Shown here piece by piece: positions 41,701-47,647 of a stretch of 64,000 nt of DNA. The translations under genes were made by a program, and so were the position numbers. How positions within the stretch are numbered: the stretch's first letter is position 1; the number at the start of each line of letters is the position of its first letter. Below the pieces are notes generated by a model, which searched no databases, was not told the DNA's origin, and saw nothing but the letters and a program-made list of their open reading frames with translations. The stretch is from NCBI RefSeq assembly GCF_036634175.1, contig NZ_JAZIFX010000001.1, positions 5,580,001-5,644,000 of the forward strand, in the 5' to 3' direction. Source of the stretch: Streptomyces sp. P9-A2 (GTDB lineage Bacteria; Actinomycetota; Actinomycetes; Streptomycetales; Streptomycetaceae).

Positions 41701-42525
41701 CACCAGCTGCGACGCACCGGCGTTGCCCGTGCCAGCCGAGTCCCACATCTGTGCCGGTGGCGCCCGGAACACGGTGAGGCCGTTGCCGTCGACCGCGGCC
41801 AGATTGCCGGCCGCGCCCTCTTCGACCGTGAGGTTCTCGGTCTCCAGGCCGAAGGTGAGCTTCTGCAGCTCCTTGCTTGCCGCCGCTTCGAGGGTCTTGA
41901 CCACCAGGACGTGCTGGAAGCTCTCCGGGGTGGCCGTCACCTTCAGATCGACGTCCGGCAGCACCTCCGGATACACGGCGCTGGGGCCGTCCAGACGTGG
42001 AGCGGGCAGCGTGCCCGGCCAGTCCAGCGTCAGCGACCGGCCCCCGTCCTCGATCCGCGCCAGCGGGCCGGCGTTGCCGCCGCCGGAAAATGCCATCGCC
42101 ACTGCGGCGCCCCTCGGGCCCACCGTGCCGTCCGCCCGCCTCTCCAGCGTCGCGTCCGGCGCCTGCCAGCCACCGTCGGCACCCTCGACACGGACCGGAA
42201 CGACCGACTCCTCCAGCGTGAACGTGTAACCGTCGGGGTTGGCGAACACCGTGGTGCGCTCCGTGCGCTCCCCCGTCACCTCCACTCGCCGACCGGACTC
42301 CTGCGCCTCCTGCAGCGCCTTCTGCCCCTCCGACAACGACTCAGTGTCCGGCGCCGCGTCCTGCGCGAAGGCCACTGGGCCGGGCACCAGGGCAACGACC
42401 ACCGCAGCGCAGATCGCCGCAGCCCTCCCCGCCCTCATGCTCAGGTCGCGCCTGCTATCCGGTCCTGCGGGGCGACTGCCCCGCCCGGACCCGACAGATC
42501 TCCCGCCCTGCAACCGGGTCCACAT
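38704..42525 (-). CDS. Large secreted protein with two LamG-like domains
   Basis: The product is 1273 residues if ATG 42525 is used; ATG 42438, at the start of the hydrophobic signal (AAAICAAVVVALVPGPVAFA), is possible. The N-terminal half contains a DNRLRE-like module (VQRLYFEFSPASLKGKHVLD, TSNISSSTTWSSRP) similar to that preceding RHS repeats in WapA. A fibronectin-like middle follows, then two LamG jelly-roll domains (GLVLDGTDDFAATGG...SYTVASWARVD and IVLDGVDDAATVGG). It is followed by the RHS gene on the same strand, and similar pairs are common in Streptomyces. It is probably a surface-binding partner of the RHS protein. Confidence 0.85.
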   Translation of the reverse strand: MWTRLQGGRSVGSGRGSRPAGPDSRRDLSMRAGRAAAICAAVVVALVPGPVAFAQDAAPDTESLSEGQKALQEAQESGRRVEVTGERTERTTVFANPDGYTFTLEESVVPVRVEGADGGWQAPDATLERRADGTVGPRGAAVAMAFSGGGNAGPLARIEDGGRSLTLDWPGTLPAPRLDGPSAVYPEVLPDVDLKVTATPESFQHVLVVKTLEAAASKELQKLTFGLETENLTVEEGAAGNLAAVDGNGLTVFRAPPAQMWDSAGTGNAGASQLVTATEETGDSAPSDPAEAAPSGSGLEPGQGDTVARMDVEVGKNSLSVIPDTDMLTSTEESAFPLFIDPSVTWDESERTLLRSDGYESYGWGNGEDDLGKGVGKCGTWNGYYCGPGYVQRLYFEFSPASLKGKHVLDATFRVTEPWAFQCDPRWVDLVRTSNISSSTTWSSRPKHLDLMGDRHVSAGRGSLCDPDSPDAPIEFNDNPEETNENLTPTVRDFAAGKFSRLTLLVKAHDESDTSAWKRFRNDAVLEVSFVGLPAKPTGIGLVTGSGTVCETSSSNPAIVSDPTPSLAATTQTAPGGEKEAQLRVYFDIDHKNSDGTWSDTLAGNGDLRPSTGYAGDGKKQTISWSTLTESKLYRYRAWVRSYYNSGGSYLSGPSNASTSGYCYFKVDPTAPKAPQVTIGSPYSKCTANSCTAAGGPGQKATFTFKRVEGESNKTEYQYRLSQNGNWIDAVPKCIEGLPPLLTCERIAKLDNAYSFPYFLGWQGTFTPQSSGTVNLYVKAVDELGRSGAQTVVSFQVAARDVPVGRWHFTEDNGAALDSATADGRDDATLSAGAVRDSRGRRGLLTHDAQGVPLESTVTDKGLVLDGTDDFAATGGPVLDTASSYTVASWARVDPAANHTLTLLSQTPNPGPFSQKYSPLYVSYGGGGSNVWSVRVLSKEGSFAEAKAKQPTPRGVWTHVAAVFDAEQKKVSLFVNGVLQSTAATGTAWKAEGPLEIGRTMHADAYKDFMHGSVDEITIWQGALTEKEIADEARLLTSEQFAGAELVANWDSSLGSGSTVADTTSGYGRSLSLAGGAVLDGGAIVLDGVDDAATVGGPLVDDTGSFTVTTRAELDGAKLAAKKVGYTGQILGQRTADGSAWGLWYQITGKETVLDEETLEERTVPTGKWHFGRLNADGTFSSVVSNEGAMADSVVRLTGIFDAQTGTIGLYLGRNQNGDDLMFTAKAGTGDFAVGKGFTNSVWQHHLPSRIEEVRVWAGAMGGPDQIDTLVGD

Positions 42526-43093
42526 CCCCGCCACACTCCACCCACAGTGATCACATAAATGACCCGAGTAACTAACTTCATAACGGTGTGTCAGGTCAAC
42601 GGCCAGGAAACGGGCATCGCCACGCCAAGTTCCGGAATGCCATGTGATGATCGCGACGTTTAGCGATGGTTGCACGGAGGGCGGTCGCGTTTACGCATCA
42701 CTACCGAAACGGCAAGATCAACTACCAGCGGTGATTGATGCCGCCTCCGCTGTTCCGCTGCCTCCAGCAGCCGTCCATCCGCGCAGCCTCTAAGTTCCAA
42801 GACCCGGGCTGACGGCTCACCCTCACCGGGTGTGACAGATCTCTGCACCCATGGCGGCAAGCCATGGCCGCCCTCAAAAATTGGCGCCCGCTGCGGAAGC
42901 GCGGTGGCCGTGAACGTCTCGCGGTCGCTCGGGTGCTTTTTCTGTTGGTCGGGGATACGGCCAGTGGGCGTCCTGGCCCGTACACGCCTGCTTGTACGGG
43001 TTGCGGCCGGGTCTCGCACGTAACCCCGCCCGGCCATTGGACCGTTGTACGGCTGCACGGTGTGCCGCAAGCGCGACAAGGGGGTCGTCGTCC
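42526..43093. other. Divergent regulatory region between LamG and XRE genes
   Basis: No gene is supported in these 568 nt. It is less GC-rich near 42540-42740. An inverted repeat CCCGTAC (42977-42983) and GTACGGG (42994-43000), 10 nt apart, lies 94 nt before the XRE start, and a further GTACGG occurs at about 43046. These may be operator half-sites for the XRE regulator. No clear promoter hexamers were identified. Confidence 0.4.
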
Positions 43094-43921
43094 ATGGCGA
43101 ACAGCAGCAGTACAGCAGTCGAGTCGTCCGACAGTCTCAAGGCGTTCGGTGCGGCACTGAAGACGTTCCGGGAACGGGCCCTGCTCACCCAGGAGCAGCT
43201 CGCCGAACGGCTCAACTACTCGCACGCCTCCGTCGCCTCGGTCGAGCAGGGGCGGCGGATGCCGACCGCGGTGTTCGTCGAGCGGGCGGAGGAGGAGCTG
43301 GAGGCGTTCGGGGTGCTGCGGGCCATGGTCCGGCACGTCGGGCGGCAGCGGGGCCTGGCGGTGTGGTTCCGGGAGTGGGCTCAGCTGGAGGAGACCTCGG
43401 TCGGTCTGTGCACGTACGAGTGCCGGGTGGTGCCCGGACTGCTCCAGACCGAGGCGTACACCCGGGCGGTCATGCTCAACGTGCCGCCCCCACCCTCCCA
43501 GGAACAACTCGAGCAGCGGATCGCCGCACGGCGGGCGCGGCAGGACCTGCTGCGCCGGGAGCCGCCGATCGCGTTCAGCTTCATCGTCGAGGAGTCGGTG
43601 CTGCTGCGGCACACGGGAGGCGAGGCGGTCACCCGCGAGCTGCTCGGCCACCTCCTCACCTGCACGGAACAGTGGAACGTGGAACTGCAGATCATGCCGC
43701 TGCGGCAGCCGTACCACGCGGGCACGGACGGGCCGATGCAACTCCTGGAGACCCCGGAACGCCAGTGGGTCGGGTACGCGGAGGGGCAGAAGACCGGACA
43801 GTTGGTGTCCGGCCGAGAAGCGGTGAGCGTGATGCAGATGCGCTATGCCAAGATGCGCTCGCAGGCCCTGTCCCCGGCGGACTCGGTCGAGTTGTTGCAG
43901 AGGATGCGAGGAGCGCTATGA
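43094..43921 (+). CDS. XRE-family transcriptional regulator (DUF5753 type)
   Basis: The product is 275 residues from ATG 43094, with AAGGGG at 43078-43083. The N-terminal helix-turn-helix spans about residues 14-65 (FGAALKTFRERALLTQEQLA, NYSHASVASVEQGRRMP). The remainder is the DUF5753 ligand-like domain with YECRVVPGLLQTEAYTRAVM, FIVEESVLLRHTGG and LRQPYHAGTDGPMQLLE. Its TGA overlaps the ATG of the following DUF397 gene (ATGA). Such pairs are widespread in Streptomyces and affect development or antibiotic production; the target is unknown. Confidence 0.9.
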   Translation: MANSSSTAVESSDSLKAFGAALKTFRERALLTQEQLAERLNYSHASVASVEQGRRMPTAVFVERAEEELEAFGVLRAMVRHVGRQRGLAVWFREWAQLEETSVGLCTYECRVVPGLLQTEAYTRAVMLNVPPPPSQEQLEQRIAARRARQDLLRREPPIAFSFIVEESVLLRHTGGEAVTRELLGHLLTCTEQWNVELQIMPLRQPYHAGTDGPMQLLETPERQWVGYAEGQKTGQLVSGREAVSVMQMRYAKMRSQALSPADSVELLQRMRGAL

Positions 43922-44103
43922 ACACCGTCAACGGGCTGGACTGGTTCAAGAGCAGCTACAGCGGATCCGAGGGCGACAGTTGCGTGGAGGTCGCGTACGC
44001 CCCCGGAGCCGTGCACGTACGCGACTCCAAGCAGCAGGACGGGCCCCGGTTCGCCGTCTCCCCTTCCGCCTGGGGTGCTTTCCTCGGAGGTGCGGAGGGC
44101 TGA
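43918..44103 (+). CDS. DUF397 protein, partner of the XRE regulator
   Basis: The product is 61 residues, with AGGAG a few bases before the ATG and a start overlapping the regulator stop. It has the DUF397 motifs WFKSSYSGSEGDSCVEVAYA, VHVRDSKQQDGPRFAVSP and AWGAFLGG. DUF397 proteins are thought to pair with DUF5753-type regulators in a toxin/antitoxin-like or anti-regulator arrangement. The overlap indicates co-translation. Confidence 0.92.
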   Translation: MNTVNGLDWFKSSYSGSEGDSCVEVAYAPGAVHVRDSKQQDGPRFAVSPSAWGAFLGGAEG

Positions 44104-44214
44104 ACGATCGGTGCTGCCATCGGCCTGTGTGATCAGGAACCACTCGGTTCCGGGCACACGGGCTGACGGCGGTGACGGCTTCTGTTCCGCTCCCCCGGGA
44201 AAGGTCGGCGGGTG

Positions 44215-44787
44215 CTAGCGCTCCCCGCCCGGCACCCACAGCACGTCGCCGGTCTCCTTGTTGGCGATGCGGGCCAGGATGAAGAGGAGGTCGGAGAGGC
44301 GGTTGAGGTAGGTGGCGGCGAGGGGGTTCATGGTGTCGCCGTGCACCTCCAGGGCCGCCCAGGTGGAGCGCTCCGCGCGGCGGACCACCGTGCAGGCCTG
44401 GTGGAGGAGGGCGGCGCCCGCCGTGCCTGCCGGGAGGATGAAGGAGCGCAGCTTCTCCAGCCGCTCGTTGAAGTGGTCGCAGTCCGTCTCCAGCCGGTCC
44501 ACGTAGAACTGCTCGACCCGCAGCGGCGGATACGCCGGGTTCTCCACGACCGGTGTCGACAGGTCGGCGCCCACGTCGAACAGGTCGTTCTGCACGCGGG
44601 TGAGGACCTTGACGACCTCCTCGTCGAGAGAGCCCAGCGCGATCGCGGTGCCGATCACCGCGTTCGCCTCGTTGGCGTCGGCGTAAGCGGCGATGCGCAG
44701 GTCGGTCTTGGCGACCCGGCTCATGTCACCGAGGTTCGTGGTGCCCTTGTCGCCGGTCTTCGTGTAGATACGTGTCAGGTTGACCAT
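44215..44787 (-). CDS. pduO: Cob(I)alamin adenosyltransferase, PduO type
   Basis: The product is 190 residues that transfers the 5'-deoxyadenosyl group of ATP to corrinoids. The motifs TRIYTKTGDKGTTNLGD at the N terminus and RRAERSTWAAL and NRLSDLLFILAR later are standard for the PduO/CobA-3 family. The gene is convergent with the DUF397 gene. The adenosylcobalamin it makes is required by methylmalonyl-CoA mutase, whose epimerase lies at 63042. Confidence 0.95.
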   Translation of the reverse strand: MVNLTRIYTKTGDKGTTNLGDMSRVAKTDLRIAAYADANEANAVIGTAIALGSLDEEVVKVLTRVQNDLFDVGADLSTPVVENPAYPPLRVEQFYVDRLETDCDHFNERLEKLRSFILPAGTAGAALLHQACTVVRRAERSTWAALEVHGDTMNPLAATYLNRLSDLLFILARIANKETGDVLWVPGGER

Positions 44788-44938
44788 GAGGTCAGCCTAG
44801 TGACGCCCCGGCCGTCCGGACACCGGTGTGCCGACCGTCACGGCGGGCACCACGGCCGGGCGGCCCGGCAGGCGGGCGGATCCGGTGTGCGTGGGGGCCC
44901 GCCGTGACGGCCGGTCCCGCGTGGGGCGAGGTGCCGTG

Positions 44939-45673
44939 TCAGATCCCGCAGCTGGGTGCGGACCAGTACGGTGACGGGTCGAAGGCCACGTGGGTGTGGT
45001 CGTTGTGGCCGGGGTAGCCGGGGCCGAGGATCTCGGAGAAGCCATGGGTCCTGGACTGCCGGGCGAGGGTGCAGAAGCTCGGCGAGCCGACGAGGTCGGC
45101 CGCGTCGCCGTAGAGGTGACGGCTGGTCGACGAGCCGCCGACCGCGCTGTTGCAGGCGTAGGAGCGGAAGCCGCTGGAGATGGTGATCGGCACGTCACCG
45201 AGCGCGTGCCGCATCGCCTCCAGCTTCCACATGGTTTTCAGGGCGTTCGTCTTGGCGGTGGCCGCCGGGACCGCGCCGCCCGACCAGGTGGAGTTGCACT
45301 TGTTGAGTTCGGCGTAGCTGAAGTGGAGGGGCGTGCAGTCGGCGTCCTGGAGCGCGTAGATCTTGCTGAAGGTCTGCGGACCGGCGACGCCGTCGGCGGG
45401 CAGTCCGTACGCCGACTGGAACTTCTTGACGGCGGCGGCGGTGCGGGCACCGTACTGGCCGTCGTAGGAGAGCCGCTCGCCCGAGGTCACCCAGCCGGCG
45501 ACCCGGATCTGCAGCTGCGTCACATCGCTGCCGGAGGAGCCCTGGGACAGGGTGCGGTTCCAGGTGTAGCAGTCGTCGGCGTACGCCGTGCCGGCGGTGG
45601 CACTTACTCCGAGGACCATACCCGCCATGACCATGACAAATGAGAGGAGGGTGCGTGTCGCGCGTCTCGGCAT
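44939..45673 (-). CDS. Secreted zinc D-Ala-D-Ala carboxypeptidase with peptidoglycan-binding domain
   Basis: The product is 244 residues from ATG 45673 (minus), with GGGAGG upstream. The signal peptide is about residues 1-32 (ending TAYA). A PG_binding_1 domain (about 40-105: GSSGSDVTQLQIRVAG, YGARTAAAVKKFQSAYGLPA) precedes an M15-type peptidase (about 112-244). Zinc ligands are visible: His186 and Asp193 in SRHLYGDAADL and His228 in NDHTHVAF. This is the S. albus G carboxypeptidase architecture. It trims stem peptides in the wall. Confidence 0.93.
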   Translation of the reverse strand: MPRRATRTLLSFVMVMAGMVLGVSATAGTAYADDCYTWNRTLSQGSSGSDVTQLQIRVAGWVTSGERLSYDGQYGARTAAAVKKFQSAYGLPADGVAGPQTFSKIYALQDADCTPLHFSYAELNKCNSTWSGGAVPAATAKTNALKTMWKLEAMRHALGDVPITISSGFRSYACNSAVGGSSTSRHLYGDAADLVGSPSFCTLARQSRTHGFSEILGPGYPGHNDHTHVAFDPSPYWSAPSCGI

Positions 45674-46017
45674 TGTGGCCTCCCGGCCGTCCGTCGCTGG
45701 ATGGAGCGGTGCCGCCCGCCCGGACGGCATCCGTCGACCAGCGTGCGGCACAGTGCTACGCGCGTCAACAACTCACGTACGAATGCCGGAAGTTGATGAC
45801 AGGGAGGAGGCGGAGCGGACCTTGTCGGCCGCCGACGGTCGGCTTCGCCGCGCGGGCCGGCGACCCCGGGGGGCCCGGAAGCGCCGGGAGTGATGGGCAT
45901 CTCACTGCGTGAGACGTGACACGCATTACTAACCCCTCACACACCCGTCCGCGGACGCTAATGTCCGCGAGTGACAGACATGAACAGTGCGTGAGCGTTT
46001 CGAAGGGGAGTCGCACA
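45674..46017. promoter_or_regulatory. Divergent region upstream of the carboxypeptidase and 3-hydroxybutyryl-CoA dehydrogenase genes
   Basis: Holds a perfect inverted repeat CGCGGAC (45950-45956), GCTAAT, GTCCGCG (45963-45969), which overlaps a possible -10 TAATGT at 45959-45964. It lies 50 nt before the dehydrogenase start and could be an operator. Nothing else is evident in the 344 nt. Confidence 0.4.
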
Positions 46018-46866
46018 GTGGCACGGAAGCTCGCCGTCATCGGGGCCGGCCTCATGGGGTCCGGAATCGCCCAGGTCTCCGCCCAGGCGGGCTGGGACGT
46101 CGTTCTGCGCGACGTCACCGACGAGGCGCTCACGCGCGGCACCGACGGGATCAAGTCGTCGTACGACAAGTTCGTGAGCAAGGGCAAACTCGAGGCCCAC
46201 GACGTCGACGCGGCCCTCGCCCGGATCACCGCGACCACCGACCTGGACGCCTGCGCCGACGCGGACGTCGTGGTCGAGGCGGTCTTCGAGAAGCTCGAGG
46301 TCAAGCACGAGATCTTCCGTGCCCTGGACGGAATCGTGCGCGACGACGCCGTTCTCGCCTCCAACACCTCCGCCATCCCGATCACCAAGATCGCGGCCGC
46401 GACGCGGCGCCCGGAGCGGGTCGTGGGCGTCCACTTCTTCTCGCCGGTACCGATGATGCAGCTGTGCGAACTGGTTCGCGGCTACAAGACCAGTGACGAA
46501 ACCCTCGCCACCGCAAGGGAGTTCGCCGAGTCGGTCGGCAAGACCTGCATCGTCGTCAACCGCGATGTGGCCGGCTTCGTGACCACCCGTCTCATCTCCG
46601 CCCTCGTCGTCGAGGCCGCGAAGCTCCACGAGTCGGGTGTGGCGAGCGCCGAGGACATCGACCTGGCCTGCAAGCTGGGCTTCGGTCACGCCATGGGACC
46701 GCTGGCCACCGCGGACCTGACCGGCGTGGACATCCTGCTGCACGCCACCAGCAACATCTACACCGAGTCCCAGGACGAGAAGTTCGCCGCACCCGAGCTG
46801 ATGCGCCGGATGGTTGACGCCGGTGACATCGGACGCAAGAGCGGGCAGGGCTTCTACACGTACTGA
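46018..46866 (+). CDS. 3-hydroxybutyryl-CoA dehydrogenase
   Basis: The product is 282 residues from GTG 46018 with AAGGGGAG at 46003-46010. It catalyses NAD(P)-dependent interconversion of acetoacetyl-CoA and 3-hydroxybutyryl-CoA in the cytoplasm. The Rossmann motif VIGAGLMGSGIAQVSAQAG occupies residues 6-24. The active-site His and Glu lie in VVGVHFFSPVPMMQLCELV, and the C-terminal domain contains GFGHAMGPLATADLTGVD. It has the short form without an enoyl-hydratase domain. It complements the thiolase at the right edge of the window. Confidence 0.95.
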   Translation: MARKLAVIGAGLMGSGIAQVSAQAGWDVVLRDVTDEALTRGTDGIKSSYDKFVSKGKLEAHDVDAALARITATTDLDACADADVVVEAVFEKLEVKHEIFRALDGIVRDDAVLASNTSAIPITKIAAATRRPERVVGVHFFSPVPMMQLCELVRGYKTSDETLATAREFAESVGKTCIVVNRDVAGFVTTRLISALVVEAAKLHESGVASAEDIDLACKLGFGHAMGPLATADLTGVDILLHATSNIYTESQDEKFAAPELMRRMVDAGDIGRKSGQGFYTY

Positions 46867-46930
46867 TCATCCCGAACCACCCCGGTCGGTCACACGACAG
46901 GGTGAATTCGGTATCGGTTCGCTTACACGG

Positions 46931-46994
46931 GGCAACCTCTGCGGGCTCCACACAGTCAGAGGTTGCATCACCACAGTTCAGAGGTTGCATCACC
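46931..46994. repeat. Repeat cluster upstream of the STAS gene
   Basis: TCAGAGGTTGCATCACC occurs twice exactly, at 46956-46972 and 46978-46994 (period 22 bp), and an inverted partial copy GCAACCTCT lies at 46932-46940. The three sites end 47 nt before the STAS start codon. Spacing near two helical turns suggests cooperative binding of a regulator. Confidence 0.8.
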
Positions 46995-47041
46995 GGCATC
47001 ACGAAACGTGGAGCACGAGACGCACGCACTGGGGAGCGCAT

Positions 47042-47365
47042 ATGCATATCAGGGGCGACCACGCCGAGCTGGTCGTCGGGGGCCGCCTCGACGTCCGCAG
47101 CGCGGCGGACGCCCGTACGGTCCTGCACGCGGCCGTCGATGACGGAGCCGGCGACCTGCTGCTGGACCTGTCCGAACTGGACTCCTGGGACGCCACCGGA
47201 CTCGGCGTGATCATGGGAGCCCACCGACGGGCCGGCCGCTGCGGCCGGCGTCTGGTGCTGCGCGACGTACCGCCGCAGATGCAGCGCCTGTTGGTGGCCA
47301 CCCGGCTGCACCGGATCCTGGCGATCGAAGGAGGTATCGGGGTGGATACGCTGCCCCGTGTATGA
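47042..47365 (+). CDS. STAS-domain anti-sigma factor antagonist
   Basis: The product is 107 residues from ATG 47042, with GGGGAG at 47031-47036. It is a single STAS domain of the SpoIIAA/BldG type with LVVGGRLDVRSAADARTVL and LLDLSELDSWDATGLGVIMG. The phosphoacceptor position of SpoIIAA (the second residue of DSSGLG) is Thr in DATGLG, which kinases of this class can phosphorylate in some relatives. No anti-sigma kinase gene is adjacent. Repeats just upstream suggest specific control. Confidence 0.9.
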   Translation: MHIRGDHAELVVGGRLDVRSAADARTVLHAAVDDGAGDLLLDLSELDSWDATGLGVIMGAHRRAGRCGRRLVLRDVPPQMQRLLVATRLHRILAIEGGIGVDTLPRV

Positions 47366-47647
47366 GGTGGGGGACGGGAGCCGTCTGCCGGGACAGTGCG
47401 GACGGGCGGACCCGGGCCGACCTCGGCGAACCTGCGACGCGCGCACAATCCTCATGAGACCGTGACGTCCCGGACCGCCCGGTACCCCGAGCTGTCGTAG
47501 ATACTGAGCGAAGGTTCAGGGTTCGGCTGCCCGCCGCCCTGCAACCCTCGAGCAGGACCGGACCGGAAGCGACAGCGCGGTGTGCAGCGACGTCGGAAGT
47601 CCGACGACAGGACCCAGGCACACAACGCTTTTGGGGGGCTAGGAGCC

